59,232 nt of DNA. It comes from Erysipelotrichaceae bacterium (GTDB taxonomy: Bacteria; Bacillota_I; Bacilli_A; Erysipelotrichales; Erysipelotrichaceae). This document shows, piece after piece, positions 1 to 7,971 of this stretch (positions are counted from its first letter, which is position 1; every line of letters begins with the position of its first letter). The notes below the pieces were generated by a model, which ran no database searches, was not told the origin of the DNA, and worked only from the letters and a program-made list of their open reading frames with translations. Made by a program: the position numbers and the translations under genes. Location of the stretch: NCBI GenBank assembly GCA_017432895.1, contig JAFRIG010000064.1, positions 1 to 59,232 of the forward strand. Direction: 5' to 3'.

Positions 1-226
1 AGGTAGTGTCAAAACTTTATGAAAACCAGGGGTCAGAATCAGCCCTGGATCCTATGCTTCAGACACGGGATAAGATAATCGTGCTTTCCGGCAGGAAATC
101 CATGACCTGTATCTTGCGTGAATGAATAAATGATGTTCTTTGAAAACTTTATAACTGATATTGAGTCACGACAAAAGAAGCTTTTCTTTAAAAAGCGCTG
201 ATCACCTGAATAAACGATGATGTCAT

Positions 227-1783
227 CTATGCAGGCAGATATGCCTTATTGTACTGATGAGCCAGCTTAATGAGCTTCAGCCATTTATCCGGCATCAGAT
301 CTTCATCATCAAACAGATCATCTTCAACAGGTGTCTTAAAGCCCAATGAGGAATGTCTTCTTAAGAAGTTGAAGAAGGCTACATACAAGACCATATAGGA
401 ATTGGCACATTCAAGGCTTCCATAGCCGTTTGTACCGTAGTAGTTCTGCTTGTAGGTCCTGTTGAGTCTTTCCTCGATCTGCTTGTAGGGACGGTATGTC
501 TTTGATTCCTCATCATTATTCTTTACACCGATGACCTGGTGTAAATCAAACTTAATGCCGTTAAGCTCATAGAAGAGCTGTGCCGCATTGTAGATGGGAT
601 TGCCATCGGCGATCAGGGAGAGGTCTTCGGGGATCTTCTCATACTTGCTTAAAGACTGCCACATCGCTTTGACGCAACATCTGGTATCTCTGTTTGAAAA
701 GATATCGTATGAGGTGATGATCTTGCTTATGGGATCGGAAAAGAAGAAAACATAATTCTGTTTTCCTGAGACATGGACATAGGTCTCGTCGGCTGAAAGA
801 GTAGAGTTCAGCTTATAGGGATAATGATCGACCAGGTTCTTGACGATCTTTGAAACAGAAGATGCATAGTTCATCACGCTCTGATGGGATATCCTGATAC
901 CGTGCAGGTCTCTTAAGATGTTCACGACCTTTCTTGAAGACATGCCGTAGTTGATGTAATAGCTTAAAATAAGGCCTAAAGTCTGCTCATCGACATGGAT
1001 CCTTGACAGATCGACTCTGCATTCCAAAGCCTTACACTCATCCTTGATCTCATCGAGATTGAACCTGAACTGTCTGTAGTGATAGCGGTAGCGAAACTGC
1101 TTTGATGATGTCTTATACTTGTCGGGATTGATCAGGGAATCTTTCTTTGAATCCTGATAATAGGAACACCTGGTATTGGAACAATAGTAGACAATATAGC
1201 CCCTGCGGTCGTGATGTGCCGTGAGTTTGTTTCCGCAATGGGGACAGTAGAAACCCGATGTATCTCTCAAGGAAATCTTCAGACTGAAAGTGTTCTTGCA
1301 GACCTTGCAGAAGAACTGTCTGCCTTTGCCGTTGTTGTCATAGAGATATTCACTTGGCGCATTGCAGTACGGGCAGCAGCCCTTATACTCGATCTTCTTT
1401 CTTCTTTTCACAGGAGAGATGTCATTCTCAGCTATCAGCTGATTGAAATCCAGTTTGAGCTGTTCGTCTTCCTTTGTCTTGATGATAGGTTTCTCGTCGA
1501 TCTTGAAGTCGGCATAAGGTATATCGTTCTTGATTCCGGATTTCCTGGCTTTTCTGATGAATCTGTTGAGCTTCTTCACTCTTGGAGTCAGATATTCATT
1601 GAGTTTACTTACGACCTTCATAGCTTCATCAAGAAGGTGAATGAGCTCGGCGTCATTGATCAGATCATTTACTTCCTTTGGTATCTCCTTCAGAAGAGTA
1701 AACGGTTCGATATTGGTTATAAAGATGAACAGATACGTACTCAACGTATTAAAGTTCTTTAAGATCTGTGTTATAGTTTCCAT
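227..1783 (-). CDS. DDE transposase with two N-terminal zinc ribbons (IS6/IS240-like)
   Basis: Transposase of the surrounding insertion sequence, 518 residues. Two CxxC-type zinc ribbons are visible near residues 137-165 and 180-205. A DDE catalytic core follows: Asp about 332 (motif ADETYVH), Asp about 393 (IADGNP) and a Glu near 437. The C-terminal RRHSSLGFKTP stretch resembles the end of IS6/IS240-type integrase cores. I chose the ATG at 1783 (METITQ) because AGAAAGGAT precedes it at good spacing; an upstream ATG at 1891 has no such site. The frame is intact, so the protein could be active. The exact IS family is inferred from the fold and motifs only. Confidence 0.85.
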   Translation of the reverse strand: METITQILKNFNTLSTYLFIFITNIEPFTLLKEIPKEVNDLINDAELIHLLDEAMKVVSKLNEYLTPRVKKLNRFIRKARKSGIKNDIPYADFKIDEKPIIKTKEDEQLKLDFNQLIAENDISPVKRRKKIEYKGCCPYCNAPSEYLYDNNGKGRQFFCKVCKNTFSLKISLRDTSGFYCPHCGNKLTAHHDRRGYIVYYCSNTRCSYYQDSKKDSLINPDKYKTSSKQFRYRYHYRQFRFNLDEIKDECKALECRVDLSRIHVDEQTLGLILSYYINYGMSSRKVVNILRDLHGIRISHQSVMNYASSVSKIVKNLVDHYPYKLNSTLSADETYVHVSGKQNYVFFFSDPISKIITSYDIFSNRDTRCCVKAMWQSLSKYEKIPEDLSLIADGNPIYNAAQLFYELNGIKFDLHQVIGVKNNDEESKTYRPYKQIEERLNRTYKQNYYGTNGYGSLECANSYMVLYVAFFNFLRRHSSLGFKTPVEDDLFDDEDLMPDKWLKLIKLAHQYNKAYLPA

Positions 1784-1864
1784 GACGGATATCCTTTCTG
1801 GTTGTGCCAAAACTATGATAGCAGATATCCGTCTTTTTATTGAAAGACGAGTAATTAATTCAGC

Positions 1865-1888
1865 TATAAGCAGCTGCCGCTGCTTATA
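1865..1888. repeat. Inverted repeat inside the IS right end
   Basis: TATAAGCAG and CTGCTTATA are perfectly complementary and flank a 6-base loop. The repeat lies between the right terminal repeat and the transposase start. Hairpins at this place often shield a transposase gene from outside transcription; that role is inferred. Confidence 0.5.
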
Positions 1889-1948
1889 CATAAATTAGAG
1901 GAAAGTGTCTATTTTTGACACTACCATAATATATCAGGGGGTAGTTTT

Positions 1949-4036
1949 ATGGTTACTGCAATGGAACTGACCGGGATCGTAATTTCCTTAATGGCTTTCG
2001 CTTATGCGGCATGGCTCTATACCTGGGTCAAGAAACAGCCGCAGGAGAATGCGATGATCGAAAAGGTCGGGAAACTGATCCAGGAAGGTGCTCGAGCGTT
2101 CCTGGGCAGACAGTATGGACTGCTGTTTCGTTTTGCGGGCTTTGTGTCAATGATCATTCTGATCCTTTTGCCTAAACCGATCTGGCAGGATTTCTCCGTT
2201 ATGAACGTCTTCATGGCGGTATCTTATCTGGCCGGTACGCTGTTCTCGGCGTTTGCGGGCAAGATCGGTATCGAAGTGGCGACGATCGCCAACGGACGCT
2301 GTGCCTATGCGGCAAGAGACGGTATCAAGCCTTCGTTCATGACCGGTTTCAGAGGGGGAGCCGTCATGGGTATGTCGGTGGTTGGTGCCTGCAACCTGGG
2401 CGTTTGTCTGGTGTATCTGCTGCTGGCTGATCCGCAAGCGGTTTTGTGTTTCAGCTTTGGCGCATCTTCACTGGCACTGTTTGCGAAAGTCGGTGGTGGT
2501 ATCTTCACTAAGACGGCTGATATCGCAGCCGATTTGACCGGCAAGGTCGAACTGGGCATCCCGGAGGATGACCCGCGTAACCCGGCGGTCATTGCCGATA
2601 ACGTCGGCGACAACGTCGGTGATGTGGCAGGTATGGGTGCCGACTTATTCGACTCCAACGTCGCATCTTTAGCGGCAGCCATCGTCATTGCGGCCAATCT
2701 TGACAGAGTTTCTTCTTTCAAGGGCAATGTGGCCACGGTCTTCTGTTATGCGGGCTTAGGTCTATTGGCTTCGATCTTAGGTGTCATGACGGCCCGTATC
2801 GGCAAGAACGGCAATCCGACGAGTGCTTTGAACTCATCGACTTATGTCACGACCGGCATCTATGCGGTCCTGACGGCTTTGGCGACCTTCTTCTTCAAAC
2901 TGCGTTTTGAGATCTGGGCAGCCTGTGTCTTAGGTCTTCTGGTGGGTGTTATCATCGGTATCACGACCGATTATTTCACCGATGACTCCAAGAAGCCGGT
3001 GCACAATGTTGCGCACGCTTCCCATACCGGTCCGGCGTTCACGATCCTTTCCGGTATTTCCTATGGCTTCCTTTCCACGCTGCCGGCCATGGTCGGTACG
3101 GGTATCTCGACTTTGATCTCTTATCGTCTGTGTCAGAACATCGATGCGGCTTATTCGACGGATTACGCCTTATTCGGTATTTCGATGGCGGCGGTAGGCA
3201 TGTTGTCGATCGTTGGTATGATCGTTTCCAACGACGCCTACGGTCCGATCGTCGATAATGCCAGAGGTCTGGCGGAAATGGGTGCTTTGGGTGATGAAGT
3301 ACTGGCGATCACCGATGAGCTGGATTCAGCCGGCAATACGGTCAAGGCCGTAACCAAAGGCTTCTCGATCTCGGCAGCCGGTCTGACGGTCATCGCCTTA
3401 CTGGGTACCTTCATGTCAGAAGTCAACTCGGCAGCGGCTGAACTTGGCTTACAGGGCGTGAGCGGTTTTGATGTCATGGATCCGCTAGTTTTCTTTGGCA
3501 TGTTGACAGGAGCGGCGATCCCGGCCGTCTTCTCGGCGATATTGATGCTGGGTGTGGACCGCAATGCGCAGAGAATGGTTTCCGAGATCCACCGTCAGTT
3601 CAGAGAGATCGCCGGTCTTAAAGAAGGAAAGGCCGATCCCGATTATAGACGCTGCATTGAGATCGCGGCGGAAGGCGCTATCAGGGAACTGATCCCGGCC
3701 GGTGCGATGGCCATCGTTTCTACGATCGTCGTGGGTATCATCGGTGGTGTTTCAGCGATCGCGGGATTCTTAGTAGGAAACATCATTTCCGGTCTGTTAT
3801 TGGCCTTGTTCATGTCCAATGCCGGCGGACTCTGGGACAATGCGAAGAAGTTTGTTGAAGCAGGCAACGAAGGCGGCAAGGGCTCGGAAGCTCACAAGTC
3901 GGCGGTTGTCGGCGATACGGTCGGTGATCCGTTCAAGGATACGGCCGGTCCGTCCATCAACACGCAGATCACGGTTGTTTCTTTGATCGCATCGCTGTTG
4001 TCGACGCTGTTCTTAACCTTCTCACTGTTCCACTAA
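1949..4036 (+). CDS. hppA: Membrane-bound proton/sodium-pumping pyrophosphatase, K+-independent type
   Basis: Integral membrane pyrophosphatase of 695 residues that couples hydrolysis of pyrophosphate to ion pumping across the membrane. The substrate-binding signature is clear: DDPRNPAVIADNVGDNVGD followed by MGADLFDSN. The position that decides potassium dependence reads GNTVKAVTKG, with Lys466 and Thr469. In this family Lys there (instead of Ala) marks potassium-independent enzymes, so this is predicted to be one. Whether it pumps H+ or Na+ cannot be read from the motifs. GTG or ATG alternatives are not needed: ATG at 1949 follows CAGGGGG. The IS at 2-1925 leaves only 23 bp of native upstream DNA, so the original promoter must be displaced. 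A terminator follows. Confidence 0.95.
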   Translation: MVTAMELTGIVISLMAFAYAAWLYTWVKKQPQENAMIEKVGKLIQEGARAFLGRQYGLLFRFAGFVSMIILILLPKPIWQDFSVMNVFMAVSYLAGTLFSAFAGKIGIEVATIANGRCAYAARDGIKPSFMTGFRGGAVMGMSVVGACNLGVCLVYLLLADPQAVLCFSFGASSLALFAKVGGGIFTKTADIAADLTGKVELGIPEDDPRNPAVIADNVGDNVGDVAGMGADLFDSNVASLAAAIVIAANLDRVSSFKGNVATVFCYAGLGLLASILGVMTARIGKNGNPTSALNSSTYVTTGIYAVLTALATFFFKLRFEIWAACVLGLLVGVIIGITTDYFTDDSKKPVHNVAHASHTGPAFTILSGISYGFLSTLPAMVGTGISTLISYRLCQNIDAAYSTDYALFGISMAAVGMLSIVGMIVSNDAYGPIVDNARGLAEMGALGDEVLAITDELDSAGNTVKAVTKGFSISAAGLTVIALLGTFMSEVNSAAAELGLQGVSGFDVMDPLVFFGMLTGAAIPAVFSAILMLGVDRNAQRMVSEIHRQFREIAGLKEGKADPDYRRCIEIAAEGAIRELIPAGAMAIVSTIVVGIIGGVSAIAGFLVGNIISGLLLALFMSNAGGLWDNAKKFVEAGNEGGKGSEAHKSAVVGDTVGDPFKDTAGPSINTQITVVSLIASLLSTLFLTFSLFH

Positions 4037-4058
4037 AGAATAGAGAAATAGTGCTTTC

Positions 4059-4089
4059 AAAAGGATGGGCTTAGTCTCATCCTTTTTTG
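4059..4089 (+). terminator. Terminator after hppA
   Basis: AAGGATG and CATCCTT pair around a short loop and are followed by a run of T. It lies 22 bp after the hppA stop codon. Confidence 0.8.
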
Positions 4090-4114
4090 TCTTTAATGTC
4101 ACAAGTTGATCAAG

Positions 4115-4141
4115 TAAAAAAGACCCGGATGAAACGGGTCT
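4115..4141 (-). terminator. Terminator for the MBL gene pair
   Basis: Read on the minus strand, AGACCCG pairs with CGGGTCT and is followed by six T. It lies 60 bp beyond the stop of the downstream metallo-beta-lactamase gene. Confidence 0.75.
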
Positions 4142-4202
4142 GTTGGATGATCCATATCATACTCTCAAACTGTTACTGCAGCACAGGCAGGTCGATACCT
4201 GC

Positions 4203-5579
4203 TTATAACTGATCCGCCGGTATGAGAGTTCCATTTTCGAGAAGATAATCTTTGTTTTCTTCAGGGAAGAACTGAACGCTGTTGACGGGATTGAGTCTTT
4301 CCGGATTTTTGGAGTGTACAGCTACGACGCTTCTGGCATTTATCGTTTCGATCAGGTAAGCCAGCTGATTGGGGTAGGTATGTGAGAAGGAGTAGAGGTT
4401 GCTGAAAGTGTGGAATTCCCAGCCAAGCTTATCGAGCATATTGCGCATGATCTTCCATTCTTTCTGATCCGGTGTGAGTGGTTCACCAAACAGATGGAAA
4501 TACTGTCCCTTGATGCCGTCATAGTCGGTTAGAGATAAGATCTTGCGGTAACTGCTTTGCAGGAGATACTGTTCAGGGTGTTCCCTGATCATAGTAGGAT
4601 CGATAGTCTCAAAGCCTTCGAGGTAAGCCGGTATATCCGAAGCTGAGACCGGCGTTTTGAGGCCGGTGAAATGATAGAAGATATAGGCCATGGCCGGTTC
4701 AAAGACGATGGTCCTGTTTAGTTTACGTGAAAGGTCGTACATGTGTCTCATCATGTCCGTGTCTCTTTCATACTGATTGAAGATGCCTAGACCTTTATAG
4801 TTTTTTAAGGTTGCATAGATCTCATCATAGATATCCTGTTCGTTGATACAGCCTTTGATCAGTTGTTTAGACGGGACTTTCATCAGTTCATCCAAGCTGT
4901 CACCATGAATAAATTCGCTGGGTGAAGTTGTGGTCGCATCGACGATAAGCAGGTCGATGTCCTTGCCTTTGAGCAGTTCCAGTTCTTTAAAAGCTCTTTC
5001 ACTTCCTAAACCATGGAACCTGATATCGCCGCTGTAATAGATTTTGCTGTCGGGCGTTTCGATCAGAAAACCGGCCGAACCGGGACAGGGGTGGTCGGAA
5101 TAGTAGGGTGTTATGGTAATGGAACCCACCTTAAAAGGGACATGGTATTCAAACGGAGTGAATTTACGATACTCCTTTTCATTATTTACCGTATTCAGCA
5201 GTTTTAAGAGTTTAATACCTTGTGAGTGGATGTATACGGGAATCTCAGGGGCTATCTTATCGGCTTCGGACATGTGGTCCAGATGCAGATGACTGATCAT
5301 GACGGCCGTATTGAGATCGCAGTCCTCATAGGAAAGTAAATCGAGGTCCTGAAGATCTTCTTTGCGGAAGACACCTTCGACAGGCGGGATCCTTTTCAAC
5401 AGGATAGCGTCTTTGACTCTGTTAATGTTTCTGTGTTTTACGATGCCGTCATAAACCTCGGTTAGAGGTGAAAAAGGTGCTCCGAAATCAAAGATGATAC
5501 GATCTTTATCGTAAGTGGCAGAGATACAGATACCCATGCCATGCGTACCGCGATAGAATCTGATCTTCGTTTTATTCAT
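4203..5579 (-). CDS. Metallo-beta-lactamase-fold protein, beta-CASP-like
   Basis: Predicted cytoplasmic metallohydrolase of 458 residues without a signal peptide. The metal motif HLHLDH is at residues 97-102, a later His/Asp pair is in SDHPCPGS and YYSGDIRFHG, and the C-terminus has SFSHTYPNQ and VVAVHSKNPE. The last two resemble motifs B and C of beta-CASP nucleases (RNase J type), so an RNA or DNA substrate is possible, but the usual C-terminal RNase J domain is absent. It overlaps the upstream paralogue by 8 bp, so the two are probably translated together. The two proteins align along their whole length but are clearly divergent. The substrate is unknown. Confidence 0.75.
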   Translation of the reverse strand: MNKTKIRFYRGTHGMGICISATYDKDRIIFDFGAPFSPLTEVYDGIVKHRNINRVKDAILLKRIPPVEGVFRKEDLQDLDLLSYEDCDLNTAVMISHLHLDHMSEADKIAPEIPVYIHSQGIKLLKLLNTVNNEKEYRKFTPFEYHVPFKVGSITITPYYSDHPCPGSAGFLIETPDSKIYYSGDIRFHGLGSERAFKELELLKGKDIDLLIVDATTTSPSEFIHGDSLDELMKVPSKQLIKGCINEQDIYDEIYATLKNYKGLGIFNQYERDTDMMRHMYDLSRKLNRTIVFEPAMAYIFYHFTGLKTPVSASDIPAYLEGFETIDPTMIREHPEQYLLQSSYRKILSLTDYDGIKGQYFHLFGEPLTPDQKEWKIMRNMLDKLGWEFHTFSNLYSFSHTYPNQLAYLIETINARSVVAVHSKNPERLNPVNSVQFFPEENKDYLLENGTLIPADQL

Positions 5580-6999
5580 GGTCGATCTCCTTAAGGGTAT
5601 TTAGTATCGGATCATAGCTGTAGCTGACTTTCTCCCTGGCGTGGAAATAAGGCAGGGTGATGCATTGTTCAAAGGCCTTGCGGTTATTGGAATGGCAGGG
5701 CACAACCAGTTTTGGTTGGATCATCTCGATATAGGTGATGAGCTGATAAGTCTCGGCATGGGGTGAAAAATAGCCATCCGGGCCAAAATAAGTCCGATCG
5801 TAGATCATGTGGCAGGAATTTATGATATTCATCATGTTGCGGTATTTGGGATCGTATTCGCCCAAGGGGATACCGGAATGATGGAGGTATAAGGCGTTCA
5901 TGTTTTGATAATCCAGCAGTTCCAGAAGATTGGGATAGGTGTTTTGGACGATATAGTTATCCGGTTGGGCAAGGATATCCTTTTTGCTTAGAAGACGGTT
6001 ATAAGAAAGAATTTCCTTTAGATAAGTTGGCTCTTCTTTGTAGGTATCCGGTACCAAAACGTTGACGGGATAGTGGAAGAAACTGTTGATTATATGGGCA
6101 CTTTCCGGTTCATAGACGAGTTGCCTTGAAGTGTTTTGAGCGATCTCATTAAATAGCAGGACATCGCTCATCTCCCTTTCGTAATAGTTCAAGATGACAA
6201 GTCCTTTATGGGCATTGATCGTTTCGCTGATCCTTTCTTTAAGACGATCAAAACTGATCATACCCGGTGAGGGGCCAAGGGAATCCAGGGGGTGTATCTT
6301 TGCCAAGTCTTCGCTTTTAATATCGGCAAAAAAACGCGTACCTTCGCAGGAGAGGATATCGATCAGTTTATCTTTAAGGAAACTGATCTCTTTGAGGATA
6401 TTGTCCAGATATTTGCCGTAAACGAAGACATCGCCGGTGTGGTGAAGTTTGAGATCGGGTGTTTCGATATAGAAGGAATAATCCTGATAGGAGTCGTCAT
6501 TTAAGATGAATCTTTTGATGTGGATCTTTCCGACGTCCATTTCATCTTCCATGTCGCTGTACAGTGATCCCCTGATGGATTGAACTCCTTCACCGACATC
6601 TTCCAGAGCTTTTTCGATGATCTGCGCCGGCTTGGAAAGATAGACCGGAATACTTGGGTCGATCATACCCATCATGCGCATATGGTCAAGATGAAGGTGG
6701 GTGATGAAAAAGGCCTGTTTATTTATCGGATAATCTTCAGCACAGATCAGATCGGGATATCTTTCAGCGATATCCTCTCTACGATAGATGCCGTTTATCT
6801 TAGGTATCTCGTTGATCCAGAGATAGTCTTTAATGAAATCCTTTCGCATGTCGACCTTGCCATCAAACATGTCGAAGGCAGGATTATAAGCCGTTCCGGC
6901 TTCAAAAAAGGCCCGGTCATCGCCATACCTGACCTCCATGATGACGCCGCCTATGCTGTCGAGTCCCGAGTGGAATGTGATAAGTGTTTTGTCTTTCAT
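5572..6999 (-). CDS. Metallo-beta-lactamase-fold protein, beta-CASP-like paralogue
   Basis: Second member of the tandem pair, 475 residues and first in the operon. HLHLDH is at residues 101-106, the next metal ligand is in LHHTGDVFVYG, and the C-terminal region has SPHAETYQLI and PKLVVPCHSNN, matching beta-CASP motifs B and C in order and spacing. Start ATG at 6999 is preceded by a weak AAGAAA and by TATAAT about 15 bp upstream on the minus strand. No partner gene reveals the substrate. Both copies keep the metal ligands, so both may be active; a dimer of unequal subunits is one possibility suggested only by the coupling. Confidence 0.75.
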   Translation of the reverse strand: MKDKTLITFHSGLDSIGGVIMEVRYGDDRAFFEAGTAYNPAFDMFDGKVDMRKDFIKDYLWINEIPKINGIYRREDIAERYPDLICAEDYPINKQAFFITHLHLDHMRMMGMIDPSIPVYLSKPAQIIEKALEDVGEGVQSIRGSLYSDMEDEMDVGKIHIKRFILNDDSYQDYSFYIETPDLKLHHTGDVFVYGKYLDNILKEISFLKDKLIDILSCEGTRFFADIKSEDLAKIHPLDSLGPSPGMISFDRLKERISETINAHKGLVILNYYEREMSDVLLFNEIAQNTSRQLVYEPESAHIINSFFHYPVNVLVPDTYKEEPTYLKEILSYNRLLSKKDILAQPDNYIVQNTYPNLLELLDYQNMNALYLHHSGIPLGEYDPKYRNMMNIINSCHMIYDRTYFGPDGYFSPHAETYQLITYIEMIQPKLVVPCHSNNRKAFEQCITLPYFHAREKVSYSYDPILNTLKEIDHE

Positions 7000-7129
7000 G
7001 TTTTTCTTAATTATATCTTATGTGGCTATTGAGATGGGATACTGTCTCAAGGATCTTGGCGGATATCAAAATAAAGATATAACCCGACTACTAACGATTT
7101 TTGGCATAACAGACAAGATGATTATTACA

Positions 7130-7175
7130 AAAAATGAGGATTTTTTATTTTTCCTGCAAATAATGTAATGGAAAG
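7130..7175 (+). repeat. Segment shared with the second brnTA upstream region
   Basis: This AT-rich stretch resembles 32341-32389: both contain an AAAATGA start, a T-rich centre, the identical CAAATAATG and a final GAAAG. Each lies about 90-110 bp before a brnT start. The short reading frame in both ends in FF-x-QIM. It may be the remnant of a common module; its role is unknown. Confidence 0.45.
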
Positions 7176-7219
7176 AAAAAATACGTAAATAAATGCATAA
7201 ATATTAATATAAATATGTA

Positions 7220-7249
7220 TTTACAAATCTTTCTTAGAAAGGATATTAT
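7220..7249 (+). promoter_or_regulatory. Promoter and possible operator of brnTA locus 1
   Basis: TTTACA (7220-7225) and TATTAT (7244-7249) are separated by 18 bp. The spacer holds the inverted repeat CTTTC-TTA-GAAAG (7229-7241), a plausible autoregulatory site because BrnA antitoxins repress their own promoters. No binding is shown here. Confidence 0.5.
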
Positions 7250-7263
7250 TAAGGAAAGAAGAA

Positions 7264-7561
7264 ATGTTTTTTTGAATGGGACGATTGGAAAAACGAACGG
7301 AATTACAAAAAACATGGTATGAGGTTTGAGGAGATCATTGAAGTATTCTTTGATGAAAACAGGCTTGAAAGATATGATTATGATCACTCAACACTATATG
7401 AAGAACGTTATTGCATCATAGGAACACTGGGCAAAGGATTGATCATATTCGTAATCTGTCTGTTCTCAGGAAACGATACAATACGGATTATTAGTGCTAG
7501 GAAAGCAAGCACAAAAGAAAGGGAGGAATACTATGGCCAGGATTTCTTTAGAAGAAGCTAA
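7264..7561 (+). pseudogene. brnT: BrnT-type toxin gene with a one-base frameshift after the start
   Basis: BrnT is a small RelE-fold ribonuclease that inhibits translation. The natural start is the ATG at 7264, with AAGGA 8-12 bp upstream, but it runs into a stop after ATG and two Phe codons because the following T run has seven bases. With six T the frame would read MFFEWDDWKNERNYKKHG and then join the open frame through RFEEIIEVFFDE, ending in TIRIISARKAS, the BrnT hallmark. The ATG at 7319 has no ribosome site and would lack the first conserved strand and helix. The gene is therefore either inactivated or rescued by slippage on the T run. It overlaps brnA by 29 bp. Confidence 0.75.
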
Positions 7562-7826
7562 GAAGAGAAAGATCGATGATGAGACACTTAACAGGATAAA
7601 GAACTTTAAAGAGGATTTTTCCGATCCGGAGATTCCACCTTTGAGTGAAGAAGAATTGTCGCAGTTTGTGTCAGCCAGACAGCTTCATCCCGAGTGGTTC
7701 AAACCTAAAAAAGTTGCGATCACCATCAGAGTGGATATCGATGTATTGGATCACTACAAATCATCAGGCAAGGGATATCAGACTAGGATGAATGCCGATC
7801 TGCGCAAGGCCTGCGGTCTTGATTGA
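7533..7826 (+). CDS. brnA: BrnA-type antitoxin
   Basis: Antitoxin of 97 residues that would bind and neutralise BrnT and repress the operon. The C-terminal half has the BrnA ribbon-helix-helix pattern: AITIRVDIDVLDHYKSSGKG, then YQTRMNADLRKA. I chose the ATG at 7533 (MARISLEEAK) because GGGAGG lies just upstream; a longer frame from 7494 has no site. The gene starts inside the end of brnT, typical of this family. It is intact although its partner toxin is frameshifted. Confidence 0.85.
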   Translation: MARISLEEAKKRKIDDETLNRIKNFKEDFSDPEIPPLSEEELSQFVSARQLHPEWFKPKKVAITIRVDIDVLDHYKSSGKGYQTRMNADLRKACGLD

Positions 7827-7850
7827 AAGGACATATTAATGTCTTTTTTT
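7826..7850 (+). terminator. Terminator after brnA 1
   Basis: AAAGGACAT pairs with ATGTCTTTT (one G-T wobble) around a four-base loop and runs into seven T. It begins at the stop codon of brnA. Confidence 0.65.
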
Positions 7851-7971
7851 CTTATCCAATAGAAATAAATTAGAGGGGTGACAAAATCGTTTAATGAAGA
7901 CAAAAATGAATTTGTTGCTTTCTTGTAATTGAGGGCTTGTGCTAAACTGAAGAGGTAGAAGAGCAGCAAAA

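Larger units (their letters stand above)
2..1925. mobile_element. Insertion sequence with 13-bp terminal inverted repeats
   Basis: The two ends carry the same 13-bp sequence in inverted orientation: GGTAGTGTCAAAA at 2-14 and its exact complement at 1913-1925. Between them lies one transposase gene on the minus strand. A target duplication cannot be judged because the window starts one base before the left end. A 9-bp inverted repeat (1865-1888) lies near the right end, upstream of the transposase, where it could block transcription entering from outside. The element ends only 23 bp before the hppA start codon. Confidence 0.85.

Noticed and set aside
1211..1898. Long plus-strand open frames inside the IS
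   Set aside because: They are antisense to the transposase, with no ribosome sites and no recognisable protein features.
1915..1943. Hybrid promoter formed by TTGACA in the IS terminal repeat and hppA upstream DNA
   Set aside because: The bases 16-18 bp downstream are a G-rich ribosome site, not a -10 box.
7319..7561. Short BrnT protein starting at the internal ATG
   Set aside because: No ribosome site precedes it and it would lack the conserved first strand and helix; the frameshifted upstream start explains the locus better.
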